Shown in pieces: positions 1 through 6,855 of a DNA stretch of 8,696 nt; the stretch's first letter is position 1; every line of letters begins with the position of its first letter. Location: positions 1-8,696 of the forward strand of contig JAKQBN010000053.1 of assembly GCA_029559475.1 (NCBI GenBank). Direction: 5' to 3'. A model generated the notes under the pieces. It was not told the origin of the DNA. It saw only the letters and a list, made by a program, of their open reading frames with translations, and did no database searches. Origin of the DNA: a bacterium. Lineage in GTDB: Bacteria; UBA4055. The translations under genes and the position numbers were made by a program.

Positions 1-12
1 TAGTCAGGATCA

Positions 13-1413
13 ATGAGAGAGAATCTTGAAAAAATACCGAAAGTCGATAAAGTCCTAAATGATGAATTTTTTTCCGGACTAAAAAACAAGTATAAGAATG
101 CGATCCTTGTAAAGCTGATCCAGGCTGAACTTGATATTTTACGGCGTAATATAATCGACGGAAAAATCAAAAAGATAAGTCCGGATTTTATCAGGGGTTT
201 ATCCGGACATATCGAACGGAAGTTCAGACCTTTCACTACGCGGGTTGTTAACGGAACAGGTGTTGTTCTCAACACGGGCTTGGGAAGAGCTCCTTTATCC
301 GATAAAGCGATCAAAATTTCTGAAAGCATACTTCACGGCTACTGCTCTCTTGAAGTTGATATCGAAAGCGGAAAAAGAGGGAGAAGAGAAGATAAAATAT
401 CAGAACTAATATCTCTAATAACTGGTGCTGAGGCTGCGACTGTTGTTAATAATAATGCGGCTGCAGTAATGATCTGCATAAATTCAATAGCAGCCCGAAA
501 AGAAGTCATTATTTCAAGAGGTGAACTTGTCGAGATCGGCGGTTCTTTCAGAATGCCTGATATAATTAAAAAATCAGGCGCGAAAATGATAGAGGTCGGA
601 GCTACGAACAAAACTAAAATTTCAGATTTTGAAGAAGCGATCACTTCAAGAACCGGCGCACTTTTAAAAGTTCATACATCAAACTATAAGATAAAGGGAT
701 TCGTAGAGGAGATAGAATTAAAACACCTTTCAGCGCTTTCAAAAAAGCATAATATACCTTTATATTACGATCTGGGCGGAGGCATTTTCGAGGATCTTGA
801 AAAATACGGTCTGCCGCACGAACCTACTGCTCAGGAAGCTGTAAATGAAGGAGCCGATCTTTTCTCATTCAGCGGAGACAAGGTTCTCGGAGGCCCCCAG
901 TGCGGAATTATTGCCGGGAAAAAAGAATTTGTAGAGAAGGTAAAGAAAAATCCTCTGATGAGAGTTCTGAGAACAGATAAGATCAGACTTGCGCTTTTAG
1001 AGGAAACTCTGAAATATTTCTTGACCGATGATCCTGTAAGAAACGGGCATTTAACTCTGAGTATGCTTTCTGAAGGAAGAGAACTGCTTAAAATTAAAGC
1101 TGAAAAATTGAATAAGCAGATAGAAAAAATTATTCCGGAAAGATGGTCAATCGGGATAGAAGAAATTATTGATCAGGCAGGATCCGGGACACTTCCCACT
1201 GAGGGACTGAAAGGAATTGCTTTATCTTTCAGACAGAACGATATCGGCGTGAACAGACTTTCTGCCGAAATGAGAACAGCATCCGATGTTCCTGTATTCG
1301 GCTATATTAATGATGAGAAGTATTATTTAAGCATGCGAACGATCTTCGAGCGCGATTTTAATGATATCTGCGGAAATTTGAAAAAGATCATCTCAAAGCA
1401 TCAGATCAGATAA
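13..1413 (+). CDS. selA: L-seryl-tRNA(Sec) selenium transferase (SelA)
   Basis: SelA is a cytoplasmic PLP enzyme that converts seryl-tRNA(Sec) to selenocysteinyl-tRNA(Sec) using selenophosphate, the last charging step before UGA recoding. The family shows in the N-terminal helical region (LEKIPKVDKVL, residues 5-15), the segment VNGTGVVLNTGLGRAPL (79-95), NNNAAAV (146-152), RGELVEIGGSFRMP (169-182), EVGATNKT (194-201), the aspartate of YYDLGGG (D253) and the PLP lysine in SFSGDKVLGGPQ (K290, equivalent to E. coli K295). The length of 466 residues matches the roughly 460 usual for bacterial SelA, so the gene looks intact. The start is well fixed: an in-frame TAG lies at 1-3, AGGA at 6-9 can serve as ribosome binding site, and ATG at 13 is the only start codon between the TAG and the coding region. 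prmC follows with no gap. selB and selD are not visible here, so a working selenocysteine pathway depends on genes outside the window. Confidence 0.97.
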   Translation: MRENLEKIPKVDKVLNDEFFSGLKNKYKNAILVKLIQAELDILRRNIIDGKIKKISPDFIRGLSGHIERKFRPFTTRVVNGTGVVLNTGLGRAPLSDKAIKISESILHGYCSLEVDIESGKRGRREDKISELISLITGAEAATVVNNNAAAVMICINSIAARKEVIISRGELVEIGGSFRMPDIIKKSGAKMIEVGATNKTKISDFEEAITSRTGALLKVHTSNYKIKGFVEEIELKHLSALSKKHNIPLYYDLGGGIFEDLEKYGLPHEPTAQEAVNEGADLFSFSGDKVLGGPQCGIIAGKKEFVEKVKKNPLMRVLRTDKIRLALLEETLKYFLTDDPVRNGHLTLSMLSEGRELLKIKAEKLNKQIEKIIPERWSIGIEEIIDQAGSGTLPTEGLKGIALSFRQNDIGVNRLSAEMRTASDVPVFGYINDEKYYLSMRTIFERDFNDICGNLKKIISKHQIR

Positions 1414-1416
1414 TTG
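1411..1416 (+). other. Zero-gap in-frame stop/start junction selA-prmC (TAA then TTG)
   Basis: The selA stop TAA (1411-1413) is followed at once, in the same reading frame, by the TTG that starts prmC. The 25 bases before the TTG contain no convincing Shine-Dalgarno sequence, whereas other genes in the window do have one (for example AGGAG before the KOW gene). The arrangement suggests that prmC is translated by termination-reinitiation after selA. Occasional stop-codon readthrough would give a SelA-PrmC fusion. The TTG start is supported because the resulting N-terminus MKTLLEILNLSTEHLQKK has the usual PrmC form, with no residues missing or added. Confidence 0.7.
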
Positions 1417-2250
1417 AAAACCCTTCTGGAAATACTGAACCTTTCAACTGAACATCTTCAGAAAAAATGCGTTGACGAACCCAGGCTCAGTTCTGAGCTT
1501 ATCATTTCACACGTGCTTAAAATCAGAAGGCTAGACATCTATCTTCAGTTCGACAGAATTCTAAAAGATGACGAAATTCAGAATATCAGAGTCCTGCTGA
1601 AGAGAAGATCAAATCATGAACCTATCCAGTACATTCTGGGCGAGACCGAGTTTTACGGATTGAAATTTATAGTTAATCAGTCAGTTCTTATCCCGAGGCA
1701 TGATACTGAGATCCTTGTCGATACGGCAGCGGCTTATATTAATGACAGGCAGCTGAGTGTATTCGAGATCGGAACTGGATCCGGATGTATAACGGTTTCG
1801 CTGGCTAAGAAATGCCCGAATATAAATATCACTGCCTGCGATATTTCAGATACAGCGTTGGAACTTGCAGCTTCAAACGCCGAGTTGAACAGCGCAGCGG
1901 ACAGGATCAGATTTATTAAACTGGACATACTTACATCCGTTCCGGATTCAAAATACGATATGATCGTATCTAATCCTCCTTACATATCAAGAGAAATAAT
2001 AGCTACATTAGATGAGCAGGTTAAGGACTTCGAACCGTTAAATGCGCTTACTGACGGCAGTGACGGTTTGACATTTTATAAAAGAATAAACGAAATAATA
2101 CCTAAAGTTTTAAATCCTCAAGGATCGGTATTTCTGGAGATCGGCTACGGTCAGGCATCGGATATCAGACAGATCTTTGGCAAAAAATCTGCTGCTATAA
2201 AAATTATAAAGGACCTTTCCGGGAATGACAGGGTTGCTGTAATTAATTAG
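1414..2250 (+). CDS. prmC: Peptide chain release factor N5-glutamine methyltransferase (PrmC/HemK)
   Basis: PrmC is a SAM-dependent cytoplasmic enzyme that methylates the glutamine of the GGQ motif in release factors RF1 and RF2, which speeds peptide release. Residues 1-80 form the typical helical release-factor-binding domain (LSTEHLQKK..DEPRLSSELIISHVL). The linker PIQYILGETEFYGLKF and VLIPRHDTEILV lead into the Rossmann-type methyltransferase domain. SAM motif I is FEIGTGSGC (E118, G120, G122, G124). The substrate-glutamine motif NPPY is at 187-190 (SNPPYIS), and downstream come LTDGSDGLTFYKRI and the C-terminal FLEIGYGQ. The length of 278 residues is normal for the family. The start is TTG at 1414, directly after the selA stop and in frame with it. 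NPPY methyltransferases include the ribosomal protein L3 enzyme PrmB, but the N-terminal domain and SNPPYIS context fit PrmC. Its last codon lies 2 bp from the stop of the opposing gene. Confidence 0.95.
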   Translation: MKTLLEILNLSTEHLQKKCVDEPRLSSELIISHVLKIRRLDIYLQFDRILKDDEIQNIRVLLKRRSNHEPIQYILGETEFYGLKFIVNQSVLIPRHDTEILVDTAAAYINDRQLSVFEIGTGSGCITVSLAKKCPNINITACDISDTALELAASNAELNSAADRIRFIKLDILTSVPDSKYDMIVSNPPYISREIIATLDEQVKDFEPLNALTDGSDGLTFYKRINEIIPKVLNPQGSVFLEIGYGQASDIRQIFGKKSAAIKIIKDLSGNDRVAVIN

Positions 2251-2252
2251 AG

Positions 2253-3959
2253 CTATACATTGACTTCAATGATTCTTACGCTGCGTTTCTGTTGCTTTAG
2301 TATTTCAGCGATCTCAGATAGAGATGTTTTTTGATGGGGGTTTATTCTGTCGAGCGCTTTAAATAAATGAACAGAGCTGAAACAGAAGACCAGAAAATTG
2401 CCTTCGGTCCGTTTTAATGCTGTACAGGTGTTTCCTCCGCTTGTATGCTCAGTTAATAAGCGTTTAATAAAATCAGCAGAAATGTTTTCTGAATTTTCAG
2501 GAACTATCAAAACTGTTCCCGTAAGGTCTTTCAGCCAGTCTTTAGCTATGATTAGTTCATACGCTTCGCCTTTACCCGATTCTGAAAATATAACTTCAGG
2601 CTTGAGACCATCAATAGTCCCGATATTATTTCTATTATCGGGATGAATAATAATCCCTATAGAATCGATCCCGTTATCAATAAGCGATTTTATTTTGGTT
2701 TCAATTTTTTGAGCGATAAATCCGGACGTGGAAATAATTAACGCAGCCAATGTTTTATGAAGAAGCGGTTTCGAAGAAATGTACTCGGATTCTCTTTTTT
2801 CTCCATTATTTTGCTTTGTATGATAAGAATTAACTTTTTTATTCTTATTGAAGTAACATTCAACTGCAGAAGAAATATCGGTTTGATCGATGACCTTTTT
2901 AGAGTTTAATTCAGACAAATACTTATTGAGTTCTTCAATGTTCATGCATAAAACACCTTGAAAGATTTCTGCAGAAGTTTCTTCTGATTCAAAACTTTCT
3001 TCTTTATCAGTGATCTTTATGATCTTTGAAACCACATTTCTAATAATTTTACCTGCTGGAAATTTTCTGCTTTGAATTGTTTTTGTAAGTATGGTGCACT
3101 CGCTGTCTTTCGATTTATGGTCGCTTAATAGATCTTTTACGGTATAAACATACAAGCCGGATAAATCCTGAATGAAGATCAAATAACCAGTTTTGTACTG
3201 AAATAAGCTTAACGTATTATAAATGATCTCAGAAGTGCTTTCCGATTCTTTAGTAAAAAGGAATTCATATTTGATTTTTAATGTTTTCCTTATTTTATCT
3301 GATTCTTTTTTTGAACAAGATATTACTATTTTCTCTACTTCGGAAAGATCCATTGTATTTAATGCGGACAAGTCACGCTCAGGATCGTTCTTTATCAGTA
3401 AAATGATCGGATTTGAGATTTTTATAACAGTCTTATCAAGCTGTCTTTTTACAAGAGTTTTATTTATGAAGTTTACGATGAGTGAAAACAATAAAAGAGT
3501 ACATATACCTGATATAATATATCCGAGGAGCCCGAATTTAGTTGTTTTAGTCGAATTCTTATGAAAATTATCCTTTTTATCGTTCTGTATAAAAAAACTC
3601 AGATCATTGTACAAATTTCTTTTCTCACTATCATCTAAAATGATATGTCTGGACTGAAGCAGCTTATGCTCATTTGAGCCTGAGGTTACGATAATGACCG
3701 TCTGCAGAGATTTGTCTTCATCAGTATATGTATAGAATCGGATTTTCTCAGCAGGATAAATTTCGATCGAACTGCGGGGAAAAATTCGCAGTAAGTATTC
3801 TGATTGGATTATTCGTGTTGATCCGTTTATTTTTTCTGCGGCGATTTCTATCCGATGGTCTCCGAAGTATATCATCGAAATACCTGCAATGAACAAAAAT
3901 ATCACTATCTGAATATAGATTATGGATTTCATCTTTAATTCATATTCAAATTTATGCAT
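2253..3959 (-). CDS. Membrane-anchored protein with two tandem degenerate GlmU/NTase-like domains
   Basis: I do not recognise this 568-residue protein as a named family. A first transmembrane segment (about 14-33) is followed by a region of about 108 residues predicted outside the membrane, a second segment (about 143-164), and then a basic stretch (INKTLVKRQLDK) that places the large C-terminal part in the cytoplasm. Two C-terminal repeats, about 183-385 and 403-568, resemble the pyrophosphorylase domain of GlmU in element order. Repeat 1 has KYEFLFTKES, GYLIFIQDLSGL (like GlmU LVLYGDVPL, with D265 kept), KDLLSDH, GKIIRNVVSKIIKITDKE (like YGRIVRD..V..IVE.KD), EIFQGVLCM (like EINTGIY) and VIDQTDISSA (like EYYLTDII). 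Repeat 2 has LAALIIS, PEVIFSESGKGEAYELI, GTVLIVPENSE, KRLLTEH and a shortened tail. The GxGTRM loop and GD are lost, so catalysis is unlikely. The start ATG at 3959 has only a weak ribosome binding site; a second ATG ten codons in is an alternative. It lies 33 bp downstream of the aminopeptidase gene. The fold assignment is inference from pattern. Confidence 0.6.
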   Translation of the reverse strand: MHKFEYELKMKSIIYIQIVIFLFIAGISMIYFGDHRIEIAAEKINGSTRIIQSEYLLRIFPRSSIEIYPAEKIRFYTYTDEDKSLQTVIIVTSGSNEHKLLQSRHIILDDSEKRNLYNDLSFFIQNDKKDNFHKNSTKTTKFGLLGYIISGICTLLLFSLIVNFINKTLVKRQLDKTVIKISNPIILLIKNDPERDLSALNTMDLSEVEKIVISCSKKESDKIRKTLKIKYEFLFTKESESTSEIIYNTLSLFQYKTGYLIFIQDLSGLYVYTVKDLLSDHKSKDSECTILTKTIQSRKFPAGKIIRNVVSKIIKITDKEESFESEETSAEIFQGVLCMNIEELNKYLSELNSKKVIDQTDISSAVECYFNKNKKVNSYHTKQNNGEKRESEYISSKPLLHKTLAALIISTSGFIAQKIETKIKSLIDNGIDSIGIIIHPDNRNNIGTIDGLKPEVIFSESGKGEAYELIIAKDWLKDLTGTVLIVPENSENISADFIKRLLTEHTSGGNTCTALKRTEGNFLVFCFSSVHLFKALDRINPHQKTSLSEIAEILKQQKRSVRIIEVNV

Positions 3960-3992
3960 TTTATCTTACTGCGTAATTAAACAATATCGGAT

Positions 3993-6041
3993 CTATATTC
4001 CAGCTTTATCGAGAGGAATATTAAGCTCTTCCGCGCCTTTAACGGCGAATCTTCCGTTCCGTATAATATCTATTTTTTTCCCGTCAGCTGAAATGCCGGA
4101 AATGAATTCTATATCCTCGTACGGCAGAGTAATGTCTGTGTGTACTCCGGTATAGGCTTTAGAATGATCTTTTTTCCTGTTGATGGTCATTTCGTTGTCC
4201 CTGGCAGTGATCTCTTTGTTGTCGATAGGATTGAACGTAGCCTTGTCTTCTTCGTGCGAGAAACATGTGTCCCCGATAGCGAAATGAGGTCCCATTTTTT
4301 CGATGATCAGCACAGGAAGAACCTCAAGGATATTATACTTTTTAGCTACCGTATAAGCTAATGTATTTGTTCCTATGGCGAATTCACCTATAGGCAGGGT
4401 TTTGTGCGGGAATATCAGATTTTCCTCGATGAATTTTCTGTTATCAGCTTTGTTCTTAAAATTCGCGCAGCTGTAGTCTGAAATAAATCCGTCTTTAAAA
4501 TCGAGTCTCAGTTCTTTGAATTTTAAGCCGTTCAGGAATGTTTCTTTTATATGCAGAGTTCCGTTAGTACCTTTCAATTGCGGGCTTGTAAAAACTTCGC
4601 CCACAGGGATGTTCACATCCGCTCCGCAGTTGTAGTAATTCGTATGTATTTTCGGGTTCGTTAATGTCTGATTCTTAATTATAATGTCGGTCAGGTTGCC
4701 GTTCGTTCCTTTTACGTGGATCATGCCGGCCTTGTCCATCGCGTCGATTATGTTCTTCTGTATCTTTTCGTATTTTGAGCTTTCGAGCATATTGACTTCA
4801 AGTATGTCCTCGAAGATCTTCTCGAACTCGGTTCCAATCTCAGGTGACGGGAAAGCTATGATACAGAAGCTGTTCTCAGTTCTTGGAATATATTTATTCC
4901 TGATCTGCATGCTGCGGTTCATGAAATGCTGAAATTCTTTCTGCTGATCAGCCGAATATGAAAGAGCGGATTTCTTGTTTTGGGGAGAGAAAGGTTTTTC
5001 GCCGAAACTTTCAACGAGTATCACGCCTGAAAATGCAGAAGTATCATCTTTGAGATTTTTATAAACCTTTTCGGTGAGTTCAAGCTTTTTCTCGGCGAAT
5101 TCTTTATCGAAATATACAGCGTTAAAGAATTTCAGATCGTGAGAAACCTGTTTATTCACCGGAGTAGAAGACGGGCATCCTACGATAGAATCAAGCCCGA
5201 GGTCTTTCTGCAGGAAGTGGATAAGCCTTTTTATAAGTTCTTCCTGACCAGCGCTGAATCTTATCATGACAGATGATTTTATGCTCAAGTCTTTTCCGCC
5301 GTTGACAAATCCCTGCTCGTAGGCCTTTGCGATCTGTTTAGCCAGTATATCAAGCTTTTTCTTCGAATAGCTTTTAAAGAATTCAGCTGTCTTAATCTCG
5401 TTCTTTGTAATGTTGATATTGTATCTGTAAAGATATCGAAGATCCTTAGGGTCGGAGTTCAGGACTATTTCCTTATAATGCGTATATTCTTTACCGAACA
5501 TCTCTTTATACGAAACAAGATTTTCATCGAAATCATAACGTTTTTCATATTTAGCCACAAGCTCTTTTAAAAACTTGTCTGTAAGTTTCTTTTTTGCTCT
5601 GTAGCCGTCATACATCTCAAGAAACAGCCTGTTATATCTTTCCATTTGATATATCCTGTGCTCGAAAGCGAAAGACCTGTACTGTCTGAAAAAATAGAAT
5701 ATAACGTAAGCAATCCGGCCTGTTTTCTCGCCAAAAATTTTTACTGAATAATCCGGATTCAGAAAAGACGTCTTGTAGTTTTTCGGATTTATCTCGTTGG
5801 ATATGGAGTCGAATTCCTTTTTAATCTTTGCGAACGAGTTCTTTTCGAAATATTTGCCGTCGATCTTCTGCTCAAATTTATAATAATTAAGGATCATGCC
5901 GGAAATTTTATAAAGAAATTCTCCCTCCTTTTTACTATCTGAAGCGAGATCACCGTTCGCACTTTTGATCTTCTTTATGCCCTTTTCATAATTTCCGACT
6001 ACTTTTTGATTAAGTTCCGAATAGAATTTTTTAAGATCCAT
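3993..6041 (-). CDS. M29-family (aminopeptidase T-like) metallopeptidase, long form
   Basis: This is probably a cytoplasmic two-metal aminopeptidase that removes N-terminal residues from peptides. The M29 domain occupies about residues 220-682, with GTNGNLTDI (445-453), GEVFTSPQLKGTNGTLHI (481-498), LPIGEFAIGTNTLAY (549-563), GPHFAIGDTCF (584-594) and VHTDITLPY (633-641). By alignment with the AmpS/AmpT/PepS group, metal ligands would be E482, E553, H586, H634 and D636. The position of the family's active-site tyrosine, seven residues after the histidine, is C593. Classic M29 enzymes are about 370-410 residues; this one has 682, because of a lysine- and tyrosine-rich helical N-terminal extension (about 1-220) and an insertion near 595-630. 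I recall long M29 homologues with the same GDTCF and HTDITxPY blocks in Clostridia, so this may be a subfamily rather than an oddity. There is no signal peptide. AGAGGA (6051-6046) precedes ATG at 6041. It lies 18 bp downstream of the beta-barrel gene. Confidence 0.85.
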   Translation of the reverse strand: MDLKKFYSELNQKVVGNYEKGIKKIKSANGDLASDSKKEGEFLYKISGMILNYYKFEQKIDGKYFEKNSFAKIKKEFDSISNEINPKNYKTSFLNPDYSVKIFGEKTGRIAYVIFYFFRQYRSFAFEHRIYQMERYNRLFLEMYDGYRAKKKLTDKFLKELVAKYEKRYDFDENLVSYKEMFGKEYTHYKEIVLNSDPKDLRYLYRYNINITKNEIKTAEFFKSYSKKKLDILAKQIAKAYEQGFVNGGKDLSIKSSVMIRFSAGQEELIKRLIHFLQKDLGLDSIVGCPSSTPVNKQVSHDLKFFNAVYFDKEFAEKKLELTEKVYKNLKDDTSAFSGVILVESFGEKPFSPQNKKSALSYSADQQKEFQHFMNRSMQIRNKYIPRTENSFCIIAFPSPEIGTEFEKIFEDILEVNMLESSKYEKIQKNIIDAMDKAGMIHVKGTNGNLTDIIIKNQTLTNPKIHTNYYNCGADVNIPVGEVFTSPQLKGTNGTLHIKETFLNGLKFKELRLDFKDGFISDYSCANFKNKADNRKFIEENLIFPHKTLPIGEFAIGTNTLAYTVAKKYNILEVLPVLIIEKMGPHFAIGDTCFSHEEDKATFNPIDNKEITARDNEMTINRKKDHSKAYTGVHTDITLPYEDIEFISGISADGKKIDIIRNGRFAVKGAEELNIPLDKAGI

Positions 6042-6059
6042 TTTGTCCTCTGCGGTGTT

Positions 6060-6827
6060 TTAATTTTGAGTGAAGAACGCTGTATTATAGATTACTCTGA
6101 GTTCTCTGCTGACATTATCAGCTCCTTTAAAGTTCTTCAGCACATCTTTTATGTCAAATTCAAGATGAAGCTGATTGCTGAACGACCATCTTAATCCGAT
6201 ATTAAGATAGCCTTTTCCTCTTGAAACCGGAGAATTATCAGAATTGTCGTTGAACGCTAAATCGTACTCGCAAAGAAGATTCATGTTCTTCAACAGACTC
6301 TTATCGATTCCGATGAAAGCATTAATGTTATCGTCTCCGGGAACCGCTTCTTCTGTAACGCAGTAATTAGCTCCGGCATGCAGGCCGAGAGTTCCAAGGT
6401 TTCCTTCGGAAACGAAATAATTTTTACTGAAAACAAGATAAAATCCTTTCGACTTTACCTGATAACGCGGATCGATCCAGACTCCGTAACCCTGGCTGTC
6501 GAAGCCGAGAGCTATATTCGGATAATAATATTCCTCTGGAAGGAGTCTGTACTGCAGCCTTACTCCAGGGTGCCCGTTCCAGACAGGTTTTTCACTGCCT
6601 ATTATCCTTGAGCCTCCATAGCTTACGCCAAGGAAGAAATCCTTAAATATCCCGATATTGATCTCCGTACTCATTCCATCCGTGGCATAGAGTCTTCCGC
6701 CCAGCTCGATTTCAGCCTGCTTCAAAGTAAAAGCGGTAGGAATATCTATCATCCGTTTCGTGTTTACCGGCTGTGCGATTGCCGATATTGCGGAAATGAC
6801 TAAGAATACAGCTAATAATTTTCTCAT
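6060..6827 (-). CDS. Secreted protein, probable outer-membrane beta-barrel (YjbH-like pattern)
   Basis: The protein has 255 residues. Residues 1-18 form a Sec signal peptide (MRKLLAVFLVISAISAIA) with likely cleavage at AIA|Q and no lipobox cysteine, so it is exported but is not a lipoprotein. The mature part begins with RMIDIPTAFTLKQAEIELGGRLY and runs as alternating polar and aromatic strands: INIGIFKDFFLGVSYGG, GVRLQYRLLP, YYPNIALGFDSQGYG, KGFYLVFSKNYFV, LGLHAGANYCV, INAFIGIDKS, MNLLCEYDLAF, YLNIGLRWSF, LHLEFDIKDVL and RELRVIYNTAFF. That pattern fits a small beta-barrel of roughly ten to twelve strands. The block PNIALGFDSQGYG is reminiscent of YjbH-like exopolysaccharide-associated proteins, but I would not assign that function. 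AGGGGAG (6838-6832) sits four bases before ATG at 6827, and a perfect palindrome abuts it. It is the only clearly envelope-exposed product among otherwise cytoplasmic neighbours, so its operon link may be incidental. Confidence 0.7.
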   Translation of the reverse strand: MRKLLAVFLVISAISAIAQPVNTKRMIDIPTAFTLKQAEIELGGRLYATDGMSTEINIGIFKDFFLGVSYGGSRIIGSEKPVWNGHPGVRLQYRLLPEEYYYPNIALGFDSQGYGVWIDPRYQVKSKGFYLVFSKNYFVSEGNLGTLGLHAGANYCVTEEAVPGDDNINAFIGIDKSLLKNMNLLCEYDLAFNDNSDNSPVSRGKGYLNIGLRWSFSNQLHLEFDIKDVLKNFKGADNVSRELRVIYNTAFFTQN

Positions 6828-6837
6828 GATACTCCCC

Positions 6838-6849
6838 TGATAATTATCA
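6838..6849. promoter_or_regulatory. Perfect 12-bp palindrome abutting the SD of the beta-barrel gene
   Basis: TGATAATTATCA is its own reverse complement and lies in the 28-bp gap between the KOW gene and the beta-barrel gene. It shares one base with the AGGGGAG ribosome binding site at 6832-6838. It could be an operator for a dimeric regulator or could simply be A+T-rich chance. The GATAAT half-sites are loosely Fur-like, but a full 19-bp Fur box is not present. No T-run follows, so it is not a terminator. Confidence 0.3.
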
Positions 6850-6855
6850 ATCAGT

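Noticed and set aside
339-644. A - strand open frame of 101 codons inside selA
   Set aside because: It is antisense to highly conserved SelA motifs, and its hydrophobic, serine-rich product is typical of a shadow frame.
2208-2218. AAAGGACCTTT near-palindrome close to the end of prmC, a candidate terminator for the - strand operon
   Set aside because: The loop would be one base, or the stem only four mostly A-U pairs, which is too weak for an intrinsic terminator. It is also well inside prmC.
2618-2643. Inverted repeat with an 8-bp stem (TCCCGATA / TATCGGGA) and a 10-base loop
   Set aside because: It lies inside the 568-residue coding region, no T-run follows on either strand, and the codons read smoothly through it (NRNNIG). 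It is probably chance.
3305-3590. Runs of seven A or T (also in selA near 67-73 and in the KOW gene near 7690 and 7875) as phase-variation switches
   Set aside because: Runs of this length are expected in A+T-rich coding DNA, and all reading frames are intact. There is no sign of repeat-length variation.
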